64,000 nucleotides of DNA from Armillaria gallica (lineage: Eukaryota; Basidiomycota; Agaricomycetes; Agaricales; Physalacriaceae): assembly GCA_037576215.1 (NCBI GenBank), contig JBANDB010000016.1, positions 186,001 through 250,000 on the forward strand, given 5' to 3'. The position numbers and the translations under genes are program-made. Below, in pieces: positions 35,126 through 46,897 of the stretch. Under the pieces are notes generated by a model. It was not told the DNA's origin. It worked only from the letters and a program-made list of their open reading frames with translations, and searched no databases. Position 1 is the stretch's first letter, and every line of letters starts with the position of its first letter.

Positions 35126-37092
35126 CTGCGGCCATGTTTGTGTTATGAAATTGATCTGATGGAAGCCTTCCGTTAACAGCCTTACCGTTCCAATATACAT
35201 TTAAATCATTCTCGCAGCTACGTCCAAATTAAAATACACTTGTTGAATATACTTCGTTCCTAATGGATGGAAAGGTGTGCAAGCCTCTATATTTGGCACT
35301 TACTTCACCACCTAAAATTACCTATATTCTATTGAGAGATCAATAGGGTATATTAACTTTGGAACAATAATGTACGTCTCTTTCCCTGGCGTCTTTGGCC
35401 ATACATCACAACATCACACAGACATAAAACCTTAATTGTAATTCTAGTTTAATAGCAGGCTCGGGAATATTACTCGTCGCGCCTTCTTACAATACTTGCT
35501 CCAATTGTGGTCGGTACCCTACACCTTAGCCAGATTAAAGAACTTCAACCGACCTCGGGTCGACTTTAAATAAATAATTCTAGGACATGAAGTCGAATCA
35601 ATGCTTGATAGCTGAGTGTCTCCAGCGGCAGAATATATTCTGCCACTTCGGATCTAATATGTATCCGAAGAAAGTAAGAAAATGAAGGAAAAGAAAGGAG
35701 AATAACGACTTATCAGGCGTCTTGAACATGTTGTTGAACAAAGCCAGCTCAGTACGAGTGGACCACCGATCCTTCTTTCCGAGACCTATGAATATGGGAA
35801 ATTCAGTCTTTATACAACCTGTGCCCCGATTATCCCTTCGCGCGATCATCAGGGAAATGTGTGGATATACCAAACTTCCTCTCACGCGAAGCAATTTGTC
35901 TGAGCGTCTAATGATCTTCGTTGGATGAACTGAAAAATACGGACATAAATTACTACACAATTTGAAGCGGATACCTCTGAAGACCGTATCTCGCTCCTTT
36001 GCGAGTCGTGCGGTTTTTGCACAGTCTGAGCGGTCCTTGGCAGATTCAAAAGGCACTGGGGTCATGCAGTAATTATCGTTGGGCAACGGGGTGTCCAAGG
36101 CCATACTTATTCGCTTACAGGGTGAATGACCGTGAACGTCAAAGGTGGGTTCGCGTCAACAGCACTCGGCCCGAAGTCCGGATGTCAAATATAGTCAAAT
36201 ATAGAGGACGTGACCGGTATTTCCCACGACTCCTTTGTTGTGACCGCGACCATCGACCATCGACCCCTTGTCTGCCATCCTGGAATGCCGTTTATATGTG
36301 CTTGTATCAAACCCTTCTCTCTTATTCGCGGCACGAGGATTAGTTTTGAAAGAGACGTGAGACGAAGAAAGGACTTGAGAGCGAAGTGATGATGGCGGGA
36401 AAGGTAGACCATTTTTTTCCTGCTCCCTTTGAGTGGTCAAATTCATTAGGGAATATACAGCAGATTATTTTACTGCTATTCTCAGCGCCTGCGACTCATT
36501 CGTGCCATTGACGCGATTTTCTCTCGGTAAGGTCCTCCGCGTATTCCCTTTCGTCGCTCATCACATCCATCAGCACTCTCGATATGCTCAGACATATCAT
36601 CGAAGGAAAGAAATGGACGTGGACTCAAGTTTTGCAGGGACAAGTGGCGATTTGCCTGGAGTAGCCGTGCACTGCATATGAGGCTACTGGATGGCGAAAA
36701 GGTACGTGACATGTCGTGTGTTTTTCTTCCGTTTCCTGATATGTTTGACAGTGTAACGTCTGTTCGTCGAGCTCATCAGCGGCTTGCTCAAAGTGCAGTA
36801 AAGACCACGTACCTTGTCCAACATCGGATTCGATGACCGGAAACTTTGATGTTTTGGTTCAGCTGGGGACGCTTAAGCCTTACGCGCGTACGCTCCGGTG
36901 CGTGATATTTCGTTCATTCATACCTTTCGACTCTCATGGCATTCAGTTCCATGGAGAACCGGCCGCGACAACATATAGTCATGTCAATGCGACCCGGATG
37001 ACCGGAGCGAGCATGCAGCAATGAGGTCATCAACGCATACCCACCCTGCACCGTCACTAGGTCGATATTGGCTTCTTCCGACAATCCCTCCG
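35126..37092. other. Spacer with an unassigned minus-strand frame
   Basis: Bases 35,130-35,520 match 13,930-14,340. An open frame of 168 codons (35,598-36,104, minus) resembles nothing I know, and its counterpart near 7,060-7,440 is broken, so it is probably not conserved as a gene. From 35,830 onward this is duplication block 1. Confidence 0.4.
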
Positions 37093-37811
37093 ATGGCGTC
37101 GCAAGACCTCGCAGCCACGTATCATCGTGGTTTCGATACCCCAGACGCCAACGGTTTCTCATCCTCGTTCGACGGCATGCTATTCCGTCTCCCATCATCA
37201 GTCTTGCGACGGTCCACCGCGTTCTTCACTTCGAGCTCTTTCACTTTCATACCAAATAGAAAACCTATTCCTATCAATCGAACACAATGCCGTCCTTGTA
37301 CGGCTATAACTCCTCAGGCCTGCCTCAACGGTCTTGCGGTCCGTCCTTGGCACACCTTTGATGACTTCCAAGGTGTATTCTCACTAGCTGAGACTTTGGG
37401 ATGGAAAGACGCGCTGGATATCGTGCGCGCATCTATTGCTGCGCCTGCATTCATACGAGAACGGCTCCTAGTGTATGCACTAGCGACGAGGTTTGTATGG
37501 GAGGACGAAGCCGAGTTCGCTTCAAAGCATACGAGCGGACCTCGATGGGCGCACTAGTGAAACCACTCATGTTTCATGGGATGCGGCGAGATGAGGTTCT
37601 GGAGGGTAAGGAGTGGGGCACGAGGGGAAGCGGATGCATGGTCGACAGGTCAGCGTGGGCGATGCTTGTATGGAAGATGTTTTGGGAAATGGATGGGAGG
37701 CCGTTTGTGTTCGTTATAGAAGTGTGGCCCCAGATGGATGCTTGTTGGACGGTAAAGTATCCGGGACGTGGGAGGTTGGTGTATGATACACTCGGAAACA
37801 GTGTAAAGTGA
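37093..37811 (+). pseudogene. BTB-domain gene, decayed (copy 4)
   Basis: The first frame runs from ATG 37,093 to TAG 37,557: SFDGMLFRLPSSVLRRSTAF, then WHTFDDFQGVFSLAETLGWK and ERLLVYALATRFVWEDEAEF. The C-terminal part continues in a second frame (FHGMRRDEVLEG; LVWKMFWEMDGRPF; YPGRGRLVYDTLG) to TGA at 37,811. The central EHNAVLVRL block lies in a third frame. The frame break near 37,550 is identical to the one in the 8.4-kb copy. BTB proteins usually mediate protein-protein contact, often with cullin-3; nothing here shows a partner. Confidence 0.65.
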
Positions 37812-39318
37812 AGGTTAGGACGACGCATCACCCATCTGTTTTTCGCTAACGGTATATTTTCATAGCATGTTCGCTAGGGGTATCGAAGGAACGCCCAATG
37901 CTTTTCATTGCTGTAGGTGTGGATTCCATCTCCACTGTCAGATGTCTTTGTCGGTCCTGACAATAATGTAGGGCGTATTTATCGTCCTTTTTTTGAAGCT
38001 TTCATTTACGAAAGGTCAGCATCCTTTTGACGCCCCTGAACACGCCTCTGATAGACGCCGTCTAGTAGTATCTATTACATACCCAATGTCGTCACCAATG
38101 TTATATCCGTTCAGTGTACTGTTCATGTTCCAGGCATAAGTCGGATACAAGGAATCGAACCTGATGCAGCGGTTTTATCCTTTTTACCTTATCCGACGTT
38201 GCATGGGTGATCACATTTGCACAGAGGATCTACGAAGTCAGACATCGACATGATTATAAGGGAAAAAATAAGGGCGGTTCCACGACTGACACCGCGAGGG
38301 ACAAGCATATACACCTCAGCTACTCATCAACATCGAGACGGCCTCTTCGGCCCGACACAAAACCGCGCTAATGGTGTGGGTCTGTCCGGCTTTTACTTGG
38401 TCAACCTCATTGTCGATAATCCGACTATCCCTTCTTCAACTGCCCTTGTGATACTAGCACTACCGTCAAGACGAAACTGAAAGAGCTACAACGGCCACGA
38501 ATCCTAATTCACTCGCTCTGCTTCGTCGATGGAATCGGAATCGGAGGCAGGCATAAGATCGAGGCTAGATGCAACTCGGAGCAGAGCTGCTTCACTGAGT
38601 AGCTTTCGCCTGTATTATGATTGCAAACAACAGAAAAGTCCACTACTCTTACTGGACATGACCATGAGAAGCCCCAGTCCCGTACCAGAAATGTACCACC
38701 TCCACGATGCCTGCATCCTCTGAACCTTGTTTGGTCCATGCGCGGCATCCGGTGTCCCTCCACAGATATGGGGATGATTCCGCTTCTTGACTTGATACGG
38801 ACATTGAGAAGTTGACTTGATTGCACCGCCTAGAATATCGTTAGCTAATTGATATCAGGCATCAAAGTAGGGAGGAAGGGTCACGCGCCGACATTCGGTC
38901 AGGATGCTGTACGTTTTCATTTTATGACGCTTTGGATGGCATGGATATACCTCCAGCGAGTCTCTCTTTGTTGTTATCCTAAATATGTCTTGTTCTTCTT
39001 ACAATCTCCTTCCCCAGGCGTACACTATCCATGATTGTGGTCGACGAGCAGTATCTTGTGGTCTCCTAGGTAAGGAACCCTTTGAGCAGAGTGCCGACAG
39101 CCTTAAGTACGGACAAAGCAACCTTGATTCACGATATGGTAAATCGGTGTTCGCCTTGTAGACGTCTGCGAATTCCTATGCACCTGTCGCTTCTGATAAG
39201 TTCCCATCCCGAATGATTACGTTCTTCGGTTATCTTATCATATTACAGCACGATTCATTGACGCAACAGCACTGCGAGTTTGACGCCGGCTTCTGCATCA
39301 CCCTCTACCGCAACCACC
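37812..39318. other. Spacer module upstream of 4HB copy J
   Basis: Matches 9,240-10,772 throughout and ends in the shared leader. No gene recognised. Confidence 0.5.
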
Positions 39319-40104
39319 ATGTCTGCTGCACTCAACGCCTGTCTCAAAGTCGCCAACATCACTGCAGCTTCGGGCGTACCGTACGTCGAGAATGTGGCTA
39401 ATGTCGCCTTGGTTGTCCTAAAGCTCCTCGAGGTTCATTTAACCATACGGTGCGGTACCAATGTTTGTCGCTGACTCTGTGTATTATAGGCAAAAGGAAA
39501 GAACAAGAAGAGTGCCGAGGAGCTCTGTGAGAGTATCGCAGACACGATTGCCGTCATCGACACCCTCGTCCGTATGCATGGAGATCAAGGAACTTCGTGT
39601 TATAGCGATATTTGTGGGGAGATGGAAAGGTGAACTGCCAGTTCTATTTGCTGTCTCCCTCAACAGCGACTCAACGGTCTGGTTATAGATATCTTCAAAG
39701 CATGACGGAAGATATCAAGGCTTTTAAGCTCAAGCACCATGGCTTTAGGGGCTTCTTCTGCGCCGACAAGTTCAGAGACATCATTCGGGCACACAGGAGG
39801 CGCGTAGATGATTTGAAGACGGACTTTTTGGTAATACTTCCTATTCCGATTTTTCCGTGCCGTATCTCACGTTCCGCTGTAGATCCACTCAGTGGGTGAC
39901 TGCCATTTGGAGGTCACGCAGATGCACAGCCTGCTGAAGAATGCGACGCCACAGGCTGCTGTGCGTCACCCGGAGGACTCGGAGGTGTTTGTTTTCCGAA
40001 TCCCGAAAAAGCCTGTTGCGATCACCGCCTTTTTTTTTTCCTACCCTAATCTAGACTGCGCTAACAAGGGGGTCCTGTCCCTGTGCCGGATCTCGGCCAC
40101 TTAA
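39319..40104 (+). CDS. 4HB-family protein, intact copy J
   Basis: Exons 39319-39432, 39490-39629, 39689-39830 and 39883-40104 sum to 618 bases and close a 205-residue frame. Blocks are LKVANITAASGVPYVENVAN, ELCESIADTIAVIDTLVRMH, YLQSMTEDIK and HRRRVDDLKTDFL. Exon 4 reads IHSVGDCHLEVTQMHSLLKN, then FVFRIPKKPVAITAFFF. Here the T-tract is 10 bases long, so translation passes through it into another 20 or so codons before TAA. No membrane segment is visible. It lies in duplication block 1 and is the undamaged counterpart of copy D. CpG loss begins immediately downstream. Confidence 0.66.
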
Positions 40105-41774
40105 GCGACTCGACGTAATAGATCAAGGATTTCAATAGTCATTTGCTGTCCGAATCGTCCCATTCTCTCTCAGTGGCTAGCCAAGGACCTAGCAATACTA
40201 TATATTACATATAGAATTTTTCGGAATCCTTATAGTTGGCCCATGAATATTTTAGTTCAGACTGGCCAAATCCTGGCATTTCAGGTGCAGTCGGCCACCC
40301 ATGTGGAAAAACATACAAAGCGCAATGGATACCAATAAATTCTTATTTTATGACATTGACTTTCATGTTCTGAGCCCAAGCCAGATGCCGCATCTGGTTT
40401 CAGCATGCCAATGGTCGTCGTTCAGTGAAGGAGATGCAATCAGCTTACTAAAATAACATTACATCACACTTATGGCAAACCTCGCTTTCTAACATTGTGT
40501 ATTTGCACCCTGTGAGCTTCTGCTTCAGATATTCACAAGATTACATCTAGAACTAAACTTCCAATGCAAAAAATTGGACACAAGATGCCTAGTAATCAAT
40601 AAATTCATTGGTGGCCGAGTTCAGGGGGTTGGCCAATTAGGGGCTCACGGACAGTACCGGAATGTCGGCCCAGACCACTGGGTAGGGAGGGAGGGTCAAG
40701 TGCTGGTCATGAAAAAATTTATATGACCCCTCGGAAGTCAATTTTTTCCCATGTAACTCGATGTAAAATGACCTTAGCATCTTTATTTTACTTCAACCTT
40801 CATCCTCTTAGTCAGTATGACCTCAATATACATATAATCAACCAATAATGCACTGTAAGCTGAGCTGGAGCTCTAAGTAGGCATGTATTCTGATGCATGG
40901 TCACATAATTTATACTAGAGTAGCAAATTACTGTTATACATGTCCCTCATTAGTACATAAGGGATTTATAATGCAAAGAGAGTGAAACCCTCAGTGAAAA
41001 GCAACACAGGTTGATATTGCAGATGTACCAGGTAAGTCCAAGTCTGGCTGTACCAGCATGCCTGATATGGTGCAAATGATGTCATAATGGTCATGTGATA
41101 GGGTGGGAGGACACCTCGGCTGGTCATCGACATCAAGAAGGCCTCTCTAGCCCAACGGAAAATCATGCTGATGGTGTGAGGATGGCTGGCTTTTACTTGA
41201 TCAATCTCATCATTGATTATCTGACTATCCTCTCTTCAACTGCCTTTGTGATACTAGCACTACCATCGAGATGAAACTGCAAGAGCTACAGTGGCCACAA
41301 ATTCTAATTCACTCCCCCTGCTGCATCAATGGAATTGGAATTGGAGGCAGGCATCAGACTGAGGCTAGACGTGACTTGTAGCAGAGATGCTTTACTGAGT
41401 AACTTTGGCCTGTTGTCATGCCCACAGTGTGTTTAAGGGTGTAATTTTGCAAATTCACATACCTTACACATTAGCAAAGCAGAAGCACAGAGAGTGGACT
41501 AACAGTGCAAACAGCACACAAAGAAGCAAGGTCACCAAGGTTGAGAGCTCTATGATAGAAACAGAAGCAACGGAATTAAAACATAAGGACTTTGTTGTTG
41601 CACTGTACCTTATGGGTATGCACGACAATAAGGCCAAAGAGCAAGCTTGCTCATGCAAACATCTGTTTGCAATAGAGAATTCAACTTTCAGTGGGATGCA
41701 CTTGTATGCAGGCTGGGACTAATTTAGATAACTACACATCCGTAATCTATGATGCGTGGTCCCTGGAGATCCAG
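40105..41774. other. CpG-poor spacer with a decayed copy of the repeated module
   Basis: Bases 41,110-41,410 are a CpG-depleted copy of the spacer module at 9,740-10,020 and 38,330-38,600. The rest shows nothing recognised. Confidence 0.5.
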
Positions 41775-43270
41775 TGATGAGCCTAGACTTCTGTGGCAAC
41801 AGCAACACCCAAAACTCAGGGAGAGCTTAGGCAATTATCGTAGCAACACAGCAATCAAGGCAATGTGTGTGTGAGTGGTTCAGTGCACCTCCATGTGGTC
41901 AATTCCTCAATAACACAAGATACACTGTGACTTTTCAGTCAGCAAAGTAGTACTCTTGCTCAAGGAGTACTAATAGACATTGGCTGTAAGCCAGGAAGGA
42001 TCTTGATAAACAAGATGGGAAGGAATCTGGTATGACATGTATACCAAGAAACCAGGATAGAGACCACAAAAAATGGTCTAGAAATCATGGGGAAGGACTA
42101 GAAATGTGTCTAGATGGTGTACTGTGATGCTGAGTCGAAACAATGGCAATAAACATGCAGAAACTGCCTTGGAACTGAAAGAAAATGTAGCAACTGCAGT
42201 GCTGAGTGGGGTGTTGCGGCAATAGATGCACGGCAACTCTGATCAATGATAAGGACAAAGGTGATCCTATGAAGAACAATGCTGAACTGGGCCTACATGG
42301 AGGCAATACTGAACTGGGCAATGAAAACAATGGCAATGTAGAAGGTGAAAGCAATGAAACAATCCTATGTGGTGAAAGTGAAGCGATGTTGTGGCATTAA
42401 AAGACAAAAGCAAGTTATTGACACAAGATTTCGTGTATTGGTGCAACCAACAACATTTAAGAGTAAAGCAAGCAGTGAGGGATAACTTGGAGTAACCGTA
42501 GCTGACTGGAATGCTGTAGTCTCATTAACTGGGTAAGAACTAGCTCTAAAAATGCAGTATCTATCTAGTTTTTATACTACAAGTATGATTTTATAAATAG
42601 AATATTCTTTGGAGCCTTAGTAAGGCTGTAAGTCCTTGGCTTTTGTAATAGTCATAGTAAACATATGGTATCTGTGGTTCTAAAGTAACAGCAGGTTCCT
42701 TGATGTTGCTGTGTATGGATGTGAACCGTGTGGTTTTATTGAGCGATGAGCGGATCATGAAGTGCTGTTTAGCTGCGGATTATTGTGCTGCAGTTGCCAT
42801 GCTGAGGTGTACACTTGTGGCAACGATAATTTGAGGTCTTGGCACTGTAACAGCCTTAGTAAACGTGGTCTGTAGTTGCTGTGGCTGTAATTATTGTAGC
42901 TGGAAGGGTACTTGTGTCAATCATGTCATTTCATTAAATGATTGATGGGTACATCAACTAGGTTCTTCTGAGTGATGTAACAACCCCATTTTAGGATGAT
43001 TGTTGATCAAAGGTGCCTTGCCATGATGGGATACAGTAATTGTGATGCAAGGCGAGCTGGGAAGGATAATGGAGTGCATGAGGAGTGGATGTCACAGTTT
43101 TAGGACTGTATCTGAATGTTTCTGGCCTATACTCCGAAAATCCATGGTTTTATCAAGTGTTGGCAGTATTATTGAGTGTGTGGGGATTATAATGGCATTG
43201 TTTCAAAGATATTGGGTGATGAATGGGTAAATCCACAAATTCTGAGCATACAGAGCCTGGAGGCTCATCA
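41775..43270 (-). mobile_element. Solo LTR (family of the LTR at 44.6 kb)
   Basis: Ends in a perfect 10-base inverted repeat, TGATGAGCCT and AGGCTCATCA, with the TG...CA form of LTRs, and is flanked by CCAG on both sides. It is 1,496 bp long. It aligns along its length with 44,646-46,319 but has lost many CpG sites. No internal retroelement sequence adjoins it, so it is a solo LTR. Orientation is assigned from the polypurine tract next to the second copy. Confidence 0.7.
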
Positions 43271-44645
43271 CCAGAGAAAAGATATCACATGTGAGGGTAA
43301 TCAACAGAACCCTGGGCATGGCCTAGAAACAGACTTTGGCTGATGGGAATAGTGAGTGGGCTCAAAAACTGAAGCATTCCTTGGTTACTGAGTCTAGAAT
43401 ATAATGCTGTCACCTTTGGAGCAGAACCAAAAGCCAAATATGAAGTGTGATCAGTGATCAAGGATTAAGCAGCTATTGAGTACAAGTCAGCGAGCTACTC
43501 TGCTGCTAGGGGACGTGACATTGACATCGCTTAGCTCTTTGAAGATACTAAAAAGAGGACCAAGTGGCACTCTGCCAAGAGTGTTGTGCCAGTTTGGACG
43601 AAGGATTATTGGCTGACAAAGGATTTAACTTACTAAAGACTGTTTGTAATAATCAATCTCCTGTAGTATAAGTAGGTAGAATTTCACATAGTAAAACAAG
43701 ATACCTACCCCCCACATACAGTAATAAAGTTTCAGTTTGGATCTGGACTTGTTGTGACACATAAGAGTTAGTAGCTTCAAGTCTCAGCTAGAACACAAGT
43801 TTAGTGAGCTCACAGAGAAATAGAACAAGAGAAATTTTTTGGATAAAAACTTCGATTTACTTGAGATAAGAGAGAGATTTGGTGGCACTGATGCTGTGCC
43901 ATCTTGAGAGTTTGCTGGAATACATCTGAGAAAAAGCTCTGTTCCTTTTCTGGTTCAGTGTAAAAAGAGAAATTGTGTTGTGTTGGCCTCTGTGTAGGTC
44001 TTGAGTAGTTTGCAAGGGAACCAGCCAGATTGAGCTGTTCTAGCAGTTGTACAAAGTGTGACAGGTGTGTGCAGTTGGACCTCATGGCACCATTGTTAGG
44101 GTGAGCACACTGTGTGTGAGGACTTGCAGGGATGGTGACATGCTCTGCAAGCATTTAGGTATGTAATTTTGCAATTTCTACAAGGGAATACATGCTACAA
44201 GGTCTAGATACTAAGGCACCAGGAAACTCAACAGAGTGCAAGGTTTATAATGCCAGTAATGAGATTACCAGAGTAAAGCTGGGTGGAGCACATGGCTTAA
44301 CCTAAGAACAGTACTAGAAAGGCTGCACTAGGTATAAAGTCCCAGTGCTTGACACTAAGTGCTCTGACAGGGCACAGCACATGTGCACTAAGAATAGAAC
44401 AGGACACACTTATGAGATAATTACAACTTCGCGCAACATTGATCTATGACACACAAGGCATGGCAGACCCAGAACCTAGAGCTCTAGACTTTGTGATGTC
44501 AGAACTTGAGTAAATCCAAAGTTTCTGACTTCAGCTGAAGTGCACAAGGTCTAGATGAGAAGCTTGTTGCCTTCACTCCGATAAGAATTCCCTAAGAGAA
44601 TATTATAAAGTGAAATAAGAGTCATGTGCTAGGCTGCCACTCCGA
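43271..44645. other. CpG-poor spacer between two LTR copies
   Basis: One minus-strand frame of 114 codons (43,810-44,154) has no recognisable domain. No repeats seen. Confidence 0.4.
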
Positions 44646-46319
44646 TGATGGGCCTAAGACTTCCATGGCAACAGCAACACCAACTCGGAAGGAGCTTGGT
44701 TAATTAACGTAGTGGCACGGCAATCAAGGCAATCGTGTGTGCGAGTGGTTCGGGGCACCTCCGTGCAGTAGAACAATTCCTCTATACGCAAGAATACACT
44801 GCAACTTTAAGTCTGCGAAGTAGTACTGCTTGGTAGTCGAGTACTAAATGCTATGGCTTCAAGCCGGTAGGGATCTCTCGAAATGAGAGGGAACGAAAAT
44901 GGGTATGACGTGAATACCACGAATCCATATGAGAAAACGTGCTGCGAGACTAGAAAACGTCGCTGGACGTTAATTGGAGCGAGGTGAATGATGGAGAATA
45001 GACTAAACGGTCGGCAATAGTCTATGGGCGAGCGAGGCGATGAGAAAACGGCGTGGGGACTGCGAGTGGCGAAATAAACGTGGAACGAGGTGCTGAGGGT
45101 GGGCTGGCGAGAGAAAACATGGAACTACGAAAACTGGTGGCAATACTGGTCCTATACGATGCAAGGGTGCTGAGTCGATGTCGAAACTTGTCTGGTACTG
45201 AAACGATCCTATCCTATGTCAAACTAACCTTCAAGTCCACTCGGGGGACTGATACTATATGAAAACTGGCTGAAACTGATCCTAAGTCTGCTTTGAGACT
45301 ACCCAAGTGGGCGACGATAATGATGGCGAAAGTGAAACTGTAAAAACTCCAATGGTGCGAAAGTGAAATGATGATGGCCTATAAAAGATAATGGGGGCGA
45401 GGTATAGCGCGGTGATCATGTATTGGCACAGTACGAGCGTGCACCAATAGTGTTAAGAGCGAAGAGTGCGTAGCGAAGGACTCTTCACAGTTAAAACTGT
45501 GAGATAACTCTGGTGAGCTCAAGAGTCGACGTGCGATCAAGAATATGCTGGTGCAAACGGTATATTGCTGTAGAATGGTAATAAACATTGTTTACTGGCG
45601 ATAGACTAGAGCGTGACGATAATTGACGTAGTCTGGGGTCAACTGGAGATGAACTGCCTTCGAACTACGTTTTCTAACTAGTTTTTATACTACAAGTACG
45701 AATTTTATAAATAGAGTAAATACGCGAGACTTAGTAAGGCTGTAAGGCCTTGGCTTTGTAAAATCGGAGGAAACATATGGTACTTCGTCTTCTAAAGTAA
45801 CAGCAACTCGTCGATGTTGCCGCGTATGGATGCGAACCGTATGGTTTTCGCTGAGCGATGCTCGGATCGTTAGGTGCTGTTTAGCTGCGGATTATTGAGC
45901 GATAGTTGTCGTGCTGAGGAGTACACGTGGGGCAACATTTTCTTGAAGCCTTGGTGAAGTAACAGCCTTAGTAAACACGGTCTGTAGTTGCTGTAGCTGG
46001 GAGGGTACTCATGCCAATCACGTCATTTTCATTAAGTGATCAATGAGCGCGTCAACTAGGTACTTCTGAGTGATGCGTCAATTCTGTATTGGGATGATTG
46101 TCGATCGAAGGTGCCTTGCCATGATGAAGTACGGCAATTATGATGCGTGGCAAGATGGGATGGATAACAAAGCACGTGAGGAGTGGTTGCCGTAGGATAA
46201 AAGTGGTATCAGTGTGTGTGCAATCATTGGTTTGCTGAAAGGCCATTGAAGGGACAGTAGCATTTAATTAGCAGGTAAAATCCACAAATTCTGAGCGTAC
46301 AGAGCCTGGAGGCTCATCA
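44646..46319 (-). repeat. 3' LTR of the minus-strand Gypsy element
   Basis: Starts TGATGGGCCT and ends AGGCTCATCA, 1,674 bp. It is homologous to the solo LTR at 41,775. On the minus strand it is immediately preceded by a purine-rich tract (46,335-46,320), as expected of a 3' LTR. No direct duplication flanks it, consistent with being one end of a longer element. Confidence 0.65.
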
Positions 46320-46335
46320 TCCCCCCTAAACTTTT
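46320..46335 (-). other. Polypurine tract of the Gypsy element
   Basis: Plus-strand TCCCCCCTAAACTTTT, i.e. purine-rich on the minus strand, one base run from the LTR end. The same 16 bases recur at 50,223-50,238. Confidence 0.55.
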
Positions 46336-46897
46336 ATTATGTTACTTGGGAACATAAGATCCATGCATGAGTAACCATATTTCCATGAGAAGTCAGGGTT
46401 TTGGGCTCTGTTGCCAGGAGATAACGTTGTGGCTGTACGGTCTATCTGATATTGGTGATCGAATTGCTATAGACACGTCAGTGATCTAAAGATAGATGCC
46501 GTTAATTGCTGTTCACAGGCACGGAAGTCGTCGTATGTCTTCTCGTTTCGCGACGGAATCTTCTGTGATGCGTGAAGGAGTGGAGAACTTTCTGTTGCCA
46601 CATGACAAGTTGAACTTAGAGAAATTTTCCATTCCTCTCTCTTTCTTTCTTACTTTCGCCTTCGCCCTCTCGTTCCCCTCTGCTGGCACAATCGTCCTCT
46701 TTTTCCATTACTCGTTGTCTCCCTTTGTAAAGACGCTCTTCCTCCTCTACCTTGGGAGGTGAGTAGTCTTCTCTTGGACACCATCTATTACACAGATGGA
46801 TCCTTCCTTTTGACATGTACTAACTGCTTCCTTCGGTCTCACCGAAGGTGTTTTTAGTGTCATATCCTTCACTCTGCGTTCCCTTCACCGGTGTGCA
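46336..46897. other. Leader region of the first antisense gene
   Basis: Contains an open frame (46,496-46,762) with a hydrophobic stretch and a possible GTGAGT donor at about 46,758, perhaps a 5' UTR intron. No family recognised. Confidence 0.35.

Larger units (their letters stand above)
35830..39790 (+). repeat. Segmental duplication block 1, copy 2
   Basis: Collinear partner of 7,080-11,198, with a BTB pseudogene at 37,093 and a 4HB gene at 39,319. Unlike the first copy it has no insertions in the 4HB gene. Confidence 0.75.

Noticed and set aside
35598..36104. 168-codon minus-strand frame as a gene
   Set aside because: The counterpart at 7,060-7,440 is broken and no domain is visible; kept only as a spacer note.
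40250..40660. Possible inverted repeat around GGTGGCCGA and TTGGCCA
   Set aside because: Only short scattered matches; not better than chance by eye.
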